Assembly (NCBI GenBank): GCA_037074705.1
Contig: JAYJMR010000024.1
Coordinates: 124,001 to 188,000 of the forward strand
DNA length: 64,000 nt
Source: Zhengitettix transpicula
Lineage: Eukaryota > Arthropoda > Insecta > Orthoptera > Tetrigidae
Direction of reading: 5' to 3'
Below, piece after piece: positions 49,039 through 55,000 of this stretch (the stretch's first letter is position 1; every line of letters begins with the position of its first letter). A program made the position numbers and the translations under genes. The notes under the pieces are model-generated. The model had not been told where the DNA came from, did no database searches, and saw nothing but the letters and a program-made list of their open reading frames with translations.

Positions 49039-51132
49039 TTGGATAGTGAGGAAGGATAGAAATAAATAGGAGAAATAGGAGGATTGCGCTTTATGTGAAT
49101 TCATATGCTCGGGCGAAGAATTACGCACACATAAAAGCATATGTTCAAAGCAGAGAGAAGGATGGAAGAAGAAGGAAAGACTGAAAATATTTAACCCAGG
49201 CGGGACTTAAACCCACGTATTCTGGTTAGTACACAGACGCCTTAGCCATCTCGGCCACCGGGTCAAGTTCCTGACCAGGCAAATATAGACAGTCTTATTG
49301 TGGACAATTAATAGTTTTAGTGGAGGAATGGATAGAGTAGAGGGAATGAAGTATTAGGAGCTTCCATTAGATGGAGATGGTTAAGGCGTCTGTGTACTAA
49401 GCAGAATACGTGGGTTCAAGTCCTGCCTGGGTCAAATATTTTCAGTCTTTCCTTCTTCTTCCATCCTTCTCTCTGCTTTGAACATATGCTTTTCTATGTG
49501 CGTAATTCTTCGCCCGAGCATATGAATTCAAATAAAGCGCAATCCTTCTATTTCTCCTATTTATTTCTATCCTTCCTCACTATCCAAGTTTGAATATATA
49601 TATATATGTCCTGTCCTGCATAGCAGATGTTGCATAGAAGTCCTCTGGTATGTTCCGTTTCCTCTCATACAGATCCTGTAAAAGCTGTCTGAAGCTGGCA
49701 GTATCAGATCATATCTTAAATCCTCTATTAGGAAGGTCTCCCTGGTAAGCTCGTACACTAGCTTTATTGTGGTTGTTAAAATTTATTCATGTAAAATTAA
49801 ACACTTATTTGGAGACCTCATTATGTTCAAGTTTTTATAAAATGTATTCTGACTATTGAGAAAACTAATAAATAAATAAACATCTGCCAATTTTAAGTCA
49901 GAAAATTTTTTATTTAACTTAAATGTTTTGTCGCTTATTTGACGACCACATCAGGTTCAAGTCTCTGCTGACTGCCATGGCCGAAATTCATTGATTGACC
50001 TGTCTATCAAAATTTTTATAAAAACTTGAACCTAATGAGGTCTCCAAATAAGTGTTTAATTTTACATGAATAAATTTTAACAACCACAATAAAGCCAGTG
50101 TACGAGCTTACCAGGGAGACCTTCCTAATAGAGGATTTAAGATATGATCCAGCTTCAGACAGCTTTTACAGGATCTGTATGAGAGGAAACGGAACATACC
50201 AGAGGACTTCTATGCAACATCTGCTATGCAGGACAGGACGTGGATGGAAGCCAACCATGAACTACGCCACACAAAGAGGAGACTGGCGATCCATGGCTTT
50301 CACCATAAAGTGTGCTCAAACAAATTATTTCATGAACCAAAAGACGAGTGTGTGTGTGAGTTGTGTTTAGAAGCCTGTGAGAGATATCATATTGTAAAAT
50401 ATAGGAATAGACGTAAATCTATCGTAGCTTACAGCAAGGAAAGGTTGTAATGTAATGCACGTCACGTGTGCACTTCCAATATATTATATTATTATTTTTT
50501 CTGACTTAAAATTGTCTGATGTTTATTTATTTAAAATGATAGAATTTAGTGCACGTACTTCAATATCGAGTACGATAAGTTGATCAGAGGTATGACTAAT
50601 AAACAACATTCCTTTTGTGAGAGGAACCTTGCTGCTTAACTTTCAACTGTTCAGATCATCGTGGCAGGCCTGGGTCTCCCGTGGTTGGGCTTCCTGGGAG
50701 GTTTCATCGTAGCACGGCTCTGCAAGCAACCGTGTCCTGACGTAATGGCCATCGCCATAGAGACCGGCGTCCAGAACACTGGTATCGCTATCTTCATGCT
50801 GAGCTTTTCCCTGGGACAGCCAGAGGCTGACCTAACCACAGGTATTATCCTGCCGTTGTACGTCTGAGGCAAATCAAGGTCTTGCCATTGTATGTGAATA
50901 CAGATTGAATCAAAAACATCACAAGGAATGTAACTGATATTTGTGTGCAGTTGTTCCTGTTGCGGTTGCTGTTCTGACTCCTCTTCCGCTGCTGGTGCTT
51001 CTCACTGTGAGCAAGTTGCGAAGATGTGCCTTCAACACGAAACCCGGTTACGAGCTGGAACCTTTGGATCAACAGGACCCCAAGAAGGCACAAATTTCAA
51101 CACCACAAGAAAATGACAGTGTCTTTCCATGA
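17202..51132 (+). CDS. SLC10/SBF-family membrane transporter (sodium/bile acid cotransporter-like), six coding exons
   Basis: Exons 17202-17444, 18104-18454, 18826-19000, 20843-21105, 50655-50841 and 50951-51132 join in phase to 1401 bases, 466 residues plus TGA. Residues 1-17 (MLLACFLVLLALGGHCK) form a signal peptide; an extracellular N-terminal domain follows to about residue 150; the rest is the multi-helix SBF domain. GVSPAGGASN (222-231) and ETGVQNT (380-386) match the two sodium-coordinating motifs of the family (N231, E380 and Q384 conserved). The long N-terminal domain is typical of the arthropod ileal-type/P3-like branch rather than vertebrate NTCP. Substrate unknown: bile acids are not native insect metabolites, so steroid or organic-anion transport is only inference. 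Intron 4 is about 29.5 kb. All junctions are GT/AG; only the first donor is weak. Confidence 0.95.
17450..18040. mobile_element. Foldback element in SLC10 intron 1
   Basis: The left arm (about 17455-17533, with CAATTGATGAC and GACGACGTTTCGATACC) is the reverse complement of the right arm (about 17958-18036, with GAAACGTCATC and GTCATCAATT). Between them are about 420 bases of unique sequence without a long frame. The TCTTCAGG and CGTTTCG signature recalls widespread insect non-autonomous elements. Its left end abuts the exon 1 donor. Confidence 0.75.
18104..18454 (+). CDS. SLC10 gene coding exon 2
   Basis: Acceptor TATTCACAG, donor CCTGTG|GTGAGT; 351 bases, residues 82-198. It completes the extracellular domain (LGHTSFQLTV, VVRPDRAIDRAF) and encodes the first helices (VGTLVSIIYINFGCALDW, GPVIGLFSQFVFMPV). 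Confidence 0.93.
18826..19000 (+). CDS. SLC10 gene coding exon 3 (GVSPAGGASN motif)
   Basis: Acceptor GACCCAG, donor GCTTTTG|GTGTGT, phase 1 at its end. It encodes IAFLLGKAIFPGSPTMQLG, then FFTGVSPAGGASN and LNLSITMTTLSTFAAF, which holds conserved sodium-site residues. Confidence 0.94.
19231..19336. repeat. Short palindromic element in SLC10 intron 3
   Basis: About 19231-19265 (TTCAGATTTCTATATAAAC, then TTGACGTTGAC) is the reverse complement of 19298-19336, with a loop of about 32 bases. It forms a strong hairpin; nothing coding is seen. Confidence 0.7.
19820..20258 (+). mobile_element. Foldback family B, solo arm
   Basis: One copy of the 400-bp unit found at 14876-15275, in the same orientation, including TTTGTCCTGCATTACTTTTA and GGGGAGTTGCCACC. 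It lacks the inverted partner, so it is a solo arm or a rearranged element in SLC10 intron 3. Confidence 0.75.
20843..21105 (+). CDS. SLC10 gene coding exon 4
   Basis: Acceptor TTTTTCCCAG, donor TGGCAG|GTGAGT. It encodes AMMPLWIFSLGHL, TIALGLIVPLAMGMLIQ and LLIIFIVVFAIITNYYLF and ends FSWQ in phase 0. Confidence 0.94.
21727..21838 (-). mobile_element. 3' fragment of the tRNA-derived SINE
   Basis: A (TA)n run is followed by CACAATATTAGGAGAATCC and TTGGATAGTGAGGAAGGATA, the same order as at 48107-48220. It is the 3' end of the SINE family described at 48107-49608. Confidence 0.65.
22103..22231 (+). other. Small frame with ATGGCGGC start motif, unrecognised
   Basis: ATG at 22103 in the context AACATGGCGG opens 42 codons (begins MAAEFSIVFKYGGDLYSLCC) to TAA at 22229-22231. 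A second ATGGCGGC lies at 22134. ATGGCGGC is also the core of the YY1 promoter element, and TATAAA precedes it at 22095. It may be a transcript start or a chance frame; no homology is recognised. Confidence 0.15.
23187..23256 (+). other. Exon-like cassette, copy 1 (70 bp)
   Basis: Bounded by TTCTTGCAG and GTAATT. It has a 14-base net deletion against copy 2, so it would shift the SLC10 frame if spliced between exons 4 and 5. There is no independent coding evidence. Confidence 0.25.
23599..23682 (+). other. Exon-like cassette, copy 2 (84 bp)
   Basis: Bounded by TTCTTGCAG and GTAATT. The 84 bases are open in phase 0, the phase of the exon 4/exon 5 junction, and would add 28 residues beginning DSSMPSVIGQGSS. 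It is also open in the xGA frame (LEYAFSYWAGKQLL). Family alignment needs no insertion here, so it is a hypothetical alternative exon or part of an unnamed transposon. Confidence 0.3.
23951..25440 (-). mobile_element. Jockey-type LINE fragment A, degenerate reverse transcriptase
   Basis: Minus-strand pieces in order: a coiled, basic N-terminal part (25306-25118); NDVKSYRPISLLPIISKLFE (24881-24690), the RT fingers motif; SILGPILYLLYTSNIP followed by CADDT (24438-24178), the catalytic ADD box; and YRQYYWLIGRNSKL near the C-terminal domain (24148-23966). Stops and frameshifts separate them, so no active protein is made. The 3' end is truncated at the tandem repeat. Confidence 0.85.
25980..26570 (+). 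repeat. Ancient duplicated segment, copy 1
   Basis: Shares ordered words with 30540-31190, for example TTTAAAAGCC, AACCAATTAACTAA against AACAATTAACTAA, GTCTGGATGC, CAGAATG and AACTCTG(C/T)CCGTAG. Divergence is high. It probably belongs to the same old duplication as the roughly 420-bp tandem repeat. Confidence 0.5.
26590..28625 (-). mobile_element. Jockey-type LINE B, longest copy, degenerate
   Basis: Reads on the minus strand from about 28625 to a 3' UTR near 26590. Recognisable are a pre-RT segment (28317-28069), NSYRPISLLPSLSKLFEKLL (28030-27746), a primer-grip region with SSGAPQG (27676-27419) and the C-terminal part (27214-26759). It has frameshifts and a run of about 24 T at 27621-27644. 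Partial relatives on the plus strand lie at 12640-13020 and 41120-42262. Confidence 0.85.
28630..29774. other. AT-rich stretch with one unexplained frame
   Basis: Apart from the minus-strand frame at 29218-29571 nothing is recognised: no repeat partner within the window and no splice-supported exon. Confidence 0.4.
29218..29571 (-). CDS. Unrecognised 117-codon frame
   Basis: Begins MRLFNSMNFKAVYNSHNW and ends CVCSIHHIVQN. It is hydrophilic, lysine- and glutamate-rich, with several N-x-T/S sequons (NST, NTT, NRT, NVS, NQT) and three cysteines. It has no signal peptide or membrane helix. The balanced composition is better than most frames here, but I see no family match, promoter or splice sites. 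It could be a retroelement gag or env remnant or a chance frame. Confidence 0.2.
   Translation of the reverse strand: MRLFNSMNFKAVYNSHNWTNVAEVHENKNSTVHVKELKNTTDGKTIETVLNRTAKSHTCIFDVDGNKCEKKSESKEEPGYYNVSTKLEVEEKLHEFVSDNQTFNNECVCSIHHIVQN
29775..29968 (-). repeat. Probable copia 3' LTR
   Basis: 194 bases starting TGTTTACAATTTTATTG and ending GAATGCATCA. About four fifths of positions match 32529-32709, including TTAGTGCCT(G/T)(C/T)ATTGT and TTAAGAAGCAA. In minus orientation it is the downstream LTR. Confidence 0.55.
30147..30223 (+). other. Exon-like cassette, diverged copy (77 bp)
   Basis: Begins after TTCTTGCAG exactly as at 23187 and 23599 and is followed by GTGAGT. It is open in the phase-0 frame (DSSTPQVIGQGRSC). 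At 77 bases it would shift the frame if spliced into the SLC10 mRNA. Confidence 0.25.
30540..31190 (+). repeat. Ancient duplicated segment, copy 2
   Basis: Partner of 25980-26570, diverged but colinear. The 97-codon frame at 30913-31206 shows no recognised domain. Confidence 0.45.
32529..32709 (-). repeat. Probable copia 5' LTR
   Basis: 181 bases, TG...CA, the partner of 29775-29968. A primer-binding site just inside (below 32529 on the minus strand) could not be recognised. Confidence 0.55.
33040..35115 (+). repeat. Tandem array of a 51-bp unit, about 40 copies, with higher-order repeats
   Basis: AACCTATCTCC recurs every 51 bases (33138, 33189, 33240), with shorter units of about 42 or 46 bases. 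From 34290 on a 306-bp block of six units repeats three times (for example around CCATCCTATTTGCCCTG at 34371, 34677 and 34984), and a larger block (33271-33560 against 33955-34250) is also repeated. The plus strand reads the 17-mer PEITYLQAMPVPCRLSC for long stretches, but units that are not multiples of three change the frame, so selection for a protein is unlikely. Confidence 0.9.
35120..37800. other. AT-rich intronic DNA
   Basis: No gene recognised. A GC-richer patch sits at 35200-35400. A 47-base minus-strand block at 35766-35812 is flanked by TTTTTGCAG and GTGAGT. A minus frame at 36929-37228 (99 codons, begins MKRGLCTFNIGGLFVTQDVD) has no recognised domain. A run of 14 C lies near 36090. 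Confidence 0.4.
37840..38230 (+). mobile_element. Jockey-type RT remnant
   Basis: Plus-strand pieces in two frames, HRQFRFTHSTIHKYH and FFDISQSSQTKL, match the order of the jockey RT blocks (a QFGFR..HST motif followed by the FLDI..AFD active-site strand). It is heavily decayed and short. Confidence 0.5.
38270..39290. other. AT-rich stretch between repeats
   Basis: Apart from the family A fragment at 38576-38690 I see nothing here: no exon, and no further repeat partner in the window. Confidence 0.4.
38576..38690 (+). mobile_element. Foldback family A, one arm
   Basis: Contains AATAAGAAAGATAAGCAATT, GTGATGATATAAACACCACA and GAAGAGCCTAGAGCGACA in family order. The opposite arm is missing. 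Confidence 0.6.
39351..39614 (-). CDS. Unrecognised 87-codon frame with one membrane helix
   Basis: Begins MKKVCCFKKICILCSSGIL and continues with about 20 hydrophobic residues, a basic-then-hydrophobic pattern like a type II anchor. An overlapping frame (39549-39295) reads through a GC-richer patch with DPPVSDTTSSATFCREAFPN. Either could be a decayed retrocopy or chance; no family is recognised. Confidence 0.15.
   Translation of the reverse strand: MKKVCCFKKICILCSSGILFLLCLLLPILYIMKVTADLSQFLVHLKYHKGCPHPRIHQCPTQRLRRLSVVRLSLIGRLALVEHLIFL
40068..40560. mobile_element. Foldback family A copy within duplication copy 1
   Basis: Left end near GGATAGACAAATAAAGAC and right end GGCAGAAACATTGTGTT ... 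CATCTGGCTATCTTTATTAT, bracketing about 400 bases of other sequence. The orthologous element in copy 2 is at 44655-45195. Confidence 0.5.
40612..40740 (-). other. 129-bp exon-like block, copy 1
   Basis: On the minus strand it is flanked by acceptor CCTTTTCAG and donor GTAAGTGGC. Frame 0 reads VKRQLRRQTKCRWSLFNQ and on to a TAG after about 30 codons; the other frames close sooner. The same block, same length and same splice signals, is duplicated at 45230-45358. A spliced non-coding RNA or a decayed exon is the simplest reading. Confidence 0.35.
41120..42262 (+). mobile_element. Jockey-type LINE B, 5'-truncated copy
   Basis: Plus-strand frame 41367-41579 ends QQATPYLGLILD, the end of the RT domain, followed by the C-terminal part and a 3' UTR colinear with 26590-27350 (shared CCATATGGTC, CCAACTGGCACTAC). 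A polyC run lies near 41893. It interrupts segmental duplication copy 1 and so inserted after, or into only one of, the duplicates. Confidence 0.8.
42715..43255 (+). mobile_element. CR1/I-like RT fragment, copy 1
   Basis: Holds decayed RT blocks: a LRPINNLPAIEK-like start (frameshifted), YIRNKTLLTERLSRFSDDI, and then GVPQGSKLEPLLFPIYINQL, a variant of the GVPQGSVLGPLLF box. The catalytic ADD is replaced (FVHDT). It is inactive. Paralogous copy at 46135-46680. Confidence 0.75.
43850..44310 (+). mobile_element. Jockey-type LINE 3' end remnant
   Basis: Reads SQLWNIWGCTAKTHKIQTSF and NGPWYFSNSHIHSDLNI, the conserved C-terminal region of jockey pol, followed by an AT-rich tail with ATCACAACTGTAAAATC. 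It sits between the two segmental-duplication copies. Confidence 0.7.
44655..45195. mobile_element. Foldback family A copy within duplication copy 2
   Basis: Left arm AAAGATAGCCAAATACAGAC and right arm TCGCAGAAACATTGTGTGC ... CATTTGGCTGTCTTTATTAT enclose about 400 bases. Better preserved than its partner at 40068-40560. Confidence 0.6.
45230..45358 (-). other. 129-bp exon-like block, copy 2
   Basis: Same length and same flanking CCTTTTCAG and GTAAGTGGC as 40612-40740. Differences in the 30-codon frame include two silent changes and two replacements (C to R, A to E). Confidence 0.35.
46135..46680 (+). mobile_element. CR1/I-like RT fragment, copy 2
   Basis: A frame at 46161-46394 reads CWELRPINNLPAIEKVRETL and YIRNKTLLTERLSRFSDDI; a later piece has GVPQGSKLEPL. 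Stops and a deletion near 46470 make it inactive. It is less broken at the start than copy 1. Confidence 0.75.
47207..47420. other. GC-richer patch with an E-box
   Basis: At 47240-47350 GC content rises and CACGTG occurs at 47322. No coding exon or splice pair is recognised. Confidence 0.3.
47430..47890. repeat. Pyrimidine-rich degenerate direct repeats, 188-bp period
   Basis: TGTGATTTTTACAAATTTCA occurs at 47631 and 47819. Between and around them are variant blocks such as CCACAACTTCCCCTTC. It is an old, imperfect tandem duplication with no coding potential. Confidence 0.65.
48107..49265 (-). mobile_element. Tandem array of a tRNA-derived SINE with (TA)n spacers
   Basis: Five minus-strand copies of a roughly 180-bp body (AAAGCATATGTTCAAAGCAG and TTGGATAGTGAGGAAGGATA mark each). 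Four break off inside the tRNA-like head at GAACCCAC and continue into (TA)n; the last (about 49036-49265) keeps the whole head, with A box TGGCCGAGATGG and B box GGGTTTAAGTCCC on the minus strand. Units pair into a 427-bp higher-order repeat (48379-48805 against 48806-49220). Long minus-strand frames with IYIYIY runs are artefacts of this array. Confidence 0.85.
49372..49608 (+). mobile_element. tRNA-derived SINE, plus-strand copy
   Basis: The head shows GATGGTTAAGGCGTCTGTG and B box GGTTCAAGTCC (49413-49423), a tRNA-Leu/Ser-like pattern. The body follows (CTTTCCTTCTTCTTCC, AACATATGCTT) and the element ends CCAAGTTTGAATATATATAT. The first bases of the head are altered. It is head to head with the copy at 49036-49265. 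Confidence 0.85.
49610..50250. repeat. Long inverted repeat (49610-49840 and 50015-50250)
   Basis: The left arm is the reverse complement of the right arm over about 230 bases, including TTACCAGGGAGACCTTCCTA and GGAAACGGAACATACCAGAG. The left copy carries an 11-base insertion. The right arm is the 5' half of a 100-codon frame. Confidence 0.85.
49865..50535. mobile_element. Element with short terminal inverted repeats enclosing a coding-like frame
   Basis: AAATAAACATCTGCCAATTT (from 49875, running on through TAAGTCAG) is matched in reverse complement by CTGACTTAAAATTGTCTGAT (50501-50520, then GTTTATTT), giving about 30-base ends. Inside are CATCAGGTTCAAGT-type motifs and the frame at 50148-50450. 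This looks like a non-autonomous DNA element that carries part of another gene. The family is unknown. Confidence 0.5.
50148..50450 (+). CDS. Unrecognised 100-codon frame, possible captured gene fragment
   Basis: Open from 50148 (after TGA at 50145) to a stop at 50448-50450; the first ATG is at 50226. It reads LLQDLYERKRNIPEDFYATS, then HELRHTKRRLAIHGFHHKVC, and a cysteine cluster CVCELCLEACERYH, with a basic end (KYRNRRKSIVAYSKERL). The composition is protein-like and the C-x-C-x2-C-x3-C spacing suggests metal binding. The 5' half is also present, inverted, at 49610-49700. I do not recognise the family; host gene fragment or mobile-element protein are both possible. Confidence 0.35.
   Translation, partial: SSFRQLLQDLYERKRNIPEDFYATSAMQDRTWMEANHELRHTKRRLAIHGFHHKVCSNKLFHEPKDECVCELCLEACERYHIVKYRNRRKSIVAYSKERL
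50655..50841 (+). CDS. SLC10 gene coding exon 5 (ETGVQNT motif)
   Basis: Acceptor CTGTTCAG, donor CCACAG|GTATTA. It encodes IIVAGLGLPWLGFLGGFIVA, AIAIETGVQNTGIAIFML and GQPEADLTT. E380 and Q384 match family sodium-binding residues. It follows exon 4 after 29.5 kb with no missing residues by family comparison. Confidence 0.95.
50951..51132 (+). CDS. SLC10 gene coding exon 6 and stop
   Basis: Acceptor TGTGTGCAG. It encodes the last helix (VPVAVAVLTPLPLLVLLTV) and a cytosolic tail ending ENDSVFP, with TGA at 51130-51132. Confidence 0.95.
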
Positions 51133-51170
51133 TTCATAGTTCAAGTCCATTGAAAAGATTCGTTTCCATC

Positions 51171-51176
51171 AATAAA
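51171..51176 (+). promoter_or_regulatory. Candidate SLC10 gene polyadenylation signal
   Basis: AATAAA 39 bases after the stop codon. It is the first canonical hexamer downstream. Later AT-rich matches mean a longer 3' UTR is possible. Confidence 0.5.
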
Positions 51177-51179
51177 GTG

Positions 51180-52035
51180 CACTTACCGTTGTAACTGAGA
51201 TGGTCATCAGATGTACCTATTTTTGGAAAATATTTTAAATTAATCCTTTCTGGTCACTTTTAATTACACCTCTTGAGTACAGAAAAAAGTAAATAACATT
51301 AGTTTATGAAAAAGTTGGTGAGGAAAGAACTATTTTCAAATCAAGAAAAGGAAGATTTGAACTGTCTCTAAATGTGGTTACACTAGAAAATGATTTTTTT
51401 AAATCTATACAGCAGGTTTCCACTCAAGTGATTGGATCTATCTTGAAGAATCACGAGTCCTTAAAGTTCTGTACTTATAATATTTCTTATCACGTACAAC
51501 ATAAACAACCACAAATGCACGAGAAGTAAACAATATTGGGTTATGAATCATAATTTAAATTAATTTCGTACCAACAGAATTAAAATAAACATTGGATTAC
51601 AGAGGGTCGGCACTGTAATTGAATAGAAGTAATATATGCCGAGATTGTGCTGCTAGTGTAATGTGTGTCAATTGTATATATATGTAATATTGTATATATT
51701 GGTATATAAAAAGAAATATTTTTTTAATGAATTACAAAAAAAAATTGAAATTATTTATTGTATCATTTGCATAATTCTGCCAATAGTGTGTCCATTATTT
51801 AGTACCAATCTTCAGCTCAGTTGAGCTACAATGCAGAAGATATTAATGTACAACCATTGTACTATTGTAACCTATAAAAAAACTGTGCTTTGCAAGAAGT
51901 TTGACTCTCAACCAACTGTTAGTATAAGAGAGGGAAAAAATTTAAAAAAAGGAATCAAAGATGCAAAAGTGGGCCTAGGCATCAAAAGATAAAATGAAAA
52001 AAATTTACATCTAATTGAAAATAATTTATAAGGAA
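51180..52035. other. AT-rich spacer between the SLC10 gene and the satellite
   Basis: Includes the probable SLC10 3' UTR end. No repeats with the satellite before 52036 and no gene recognised. Confidence 0.5.
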
Positions 52036-55000
52036 GATAGTTTGAATTTCAACAAATAAGAGACTAAAAAATAAACCAGTCTTATTTAATAATAAATGAT
52101 ACGTTCTTTATAAAAATTACTCAAACCTGCACTTCTAAAATCTTAATCTATTAATATTAATTAATATATCGTAATATTTCGACGTTTCGACGACTAGCTT
52201 GGAATTTCACCAACCAAGAATCTTCAAATAACAAAGTCTTATTTCATAATAAATGACTCGTTCTTTATAAAAATTAGTCAAACCTGCACTTCTAAAATCT
52301 TAATCTATTAATATTAATTAATATATCGTAATATTTCGACGTTTCGACGACAAGTTTGGAATTTCACCAACCAAGAATCTTCAAATAACAAAGTCTTATT
52401 TCATAATAAATGATACGTTCTTTATAAAAATTAGTCAAACCTGCACTTCTAAAATCTTAATCTATTAATATTAATTAATATATCGTAATATTTCGACGTT
52501 TCGACGACAAGTTTGGAATTTCACCAACCAAGAATCTTCAAATAACAAAGTCTTATTTCATAATAAATGATACGTTCTTTATAAAAATTACTCAAACCTG
52601 CACTTCTAAAATCTTAATCTATTAATATTAATTAATATATCGTAATATTTCGACGTTTCGACGACAAGTTTGGAATTTCACCAACCAAGAATCTTCAAAT
52701 AACAAAGTCTTATTTCATAATAAATGATACGTTCTTTATAAAAATTAGTCAAACCTGCACTTCTAAAATCTTAATCTATTAATATTAATTAATATATCCC
52801 AATATTTCGACGTTTCGACGACAAGTTTGGAATTTCACCAACCAAGAATCTTCAAATAACAAAGTCTTATTTCATAATAAATGATTCGTTCTTTATAAAA
52901 ATTACTCAAACCTGCACTTCTAAAATCTTAATCTATTAATATTAATTAATATATCGTAATATTTCGACGTTTCGACGACAAGTTTGGAATTTCACCAACC
53001 AAGAATCTTCAAATAACAAAAACTTATTTCATAATAAATGACTCGTTCTTTATAAAAATTACTCAAACCTGCACTTCTAAAATCTTAATCTATTAATACT
53101 AATTAATATATCATAATATTTCGACGTTTCGACGACAAGTTTGGAATTTCACCAACCAAGAAACTAAAAATAACAAAGTCTTATTTCATAATAAAAGACT
53201 CGTTCTTTATAAAAATTACTCAAACCAGCATTTCTAAAATCTTAATCTATTAATATTAATTAATATATCCCAATATTACGACGTTTCGACGACAAGTTTG
53301 GAATTTCACCAACCAAGAATCTTCAAATAACAAAAACTTATTTCATAATAAATGACTCGTTATTTATAAAAATTACTCAAACCTGCACTTCTTAAATCTT
53401 AATCTATTAATATTAATTAATATATCGTAATATTTCGACGTTTCGACGACAAGTTTGGAATTTCACCAACCAAGAATCTTCAAATAACAAAGTCTTATTT
53501 CATAATAAAAGACTCGTTCTTTATAAAAATTACTCAAACCAGCATTTCTAAAATCTTAATCTATTAATATTAATTAATATATCGTAATATTTCGACGTTT
53601 CGACGACAAGTTTGGAATTTCACCAACGAAGAAACTAAAAATAACAAAGTTCATTTCATAATAAATGACTCGTTCTTTATAAAAATTACTCAAACCTGCA
53701 CTTCTAAAATCTTAATCTATTAATATTAATTAATATATCATAATATTTCGACGTTTCGACGACAAGTTGGAATTTCACCAACCAAGAATCTTCAAATAAC
53801 AAAAACTTATTTCATAATAAATGATTCGTTCTTTATAAAAATTACTCAAACCTGCACTTCTAAAATCTTAATCTATTAATATTAATTAATTTATCGTAAT
53901 ATTTCGACGTTTCGACGACAAGTTTGGAATTTCACCAACCAAGAATCTTCAAATAACAAAGTCTTATTTCATAATAAACGACTCGTTCTTTATAAAAATT
54001 ACACAAACCTGCACTTCTAAAATCTTAATCTATTAATATTAATTAATATATCGTAATATTTAGACGTTTCGACGACAAGTTTGGAATTTCACCAACCAAG
54101 AATCTTCAAATAACAAAGTCTTATTTCATAATAAATGACTCGTTCTTTATAAAAATTACTCAAACCAGCATTTCTAAAATCTTAATCTATTAATATTAAT
54201 TAATATATCGTAATATTTCGACGTTTCGACGACAAGTTTGGAATTTCACCAACCAAGAATCTTCAAATAACAAAGTCTTATTTCATAATAAATGACTCGT
54301 TCTTTATAAAAATTACTCAAACCTGCACTTCTAAAATCTTAATCTATTAATATTAATTAATATATCCCAATATTACGACGTTTCGACGACAAGTTTAGAA
54401 TTTCACCAACCAAGAAACTAAAAATAACAAAGTCTTATTTCATAATAAACGACTCGTTCTTTATAAAAATTAATTCAAACCTGCACTTCTAAAATCTTAA
54501 TCTATTAATATTAATTAATATATCACAATATTACGACGTTTCGACGACAAGTTTGGAATTTCACCAACCAAGAATCTTCAAATAACAAAGTCTTATTTCA
54601 TAATAAATGACTCGTTCTTTATAAAAATTACTCAAACCTGCACTTCTAAAATCTTAATCTATTAATATTAATTAATATATCGTAATATTTCGACGTTTCG
54701 ACGACAAGTTTGGAATTTCACGAACCAAGAATCTAAAAATAACAAAGTCTTATTTCATAATAAATGACTCGTTCTTTATAAAAAATACTCAAACCTGCAC
54801 TTCTAAAATCTTAATCTATTAATATTAATTAATATATCCCAATATTTCGACGTTTCGACGACAAGTTTGGAATTTCACCAACCAAGAATCTAAAAATAAC
54901 AAAGTCTTATTTCATAATAAATGACTCGTTCTTTATAAAAATTACTCAAACCTGCACTTCTAAAATCTGAATCTATTAATATTAATTAATATATCACAAT

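Larger units (their letters stand above)
21106..50654 (+). other. SLC10 gene intron 4 (29.5 kb)
   Basis: It begins GTGAGT after exon 4 and ends TTCAG before exon 5. It contains nearly all the retroelements and tandem arrays described below. Stretches at 21140-21720, 22240-22900 and 25450-25970 are AT-rich and show nothing I can name. Confidence 0.85.

Noticed and set aside
49196..49265. Possible tRNA gene on the minus strand
   Set aside because: The A and B boxes are there, but the tRNA-like head continues directly into the SINE body and the acceptor stem does not close; it is the SINE promoter head.
50651..50872. 73-codon minus-strand frame
   Set aside because: Shadow of SLC10 exon 5.
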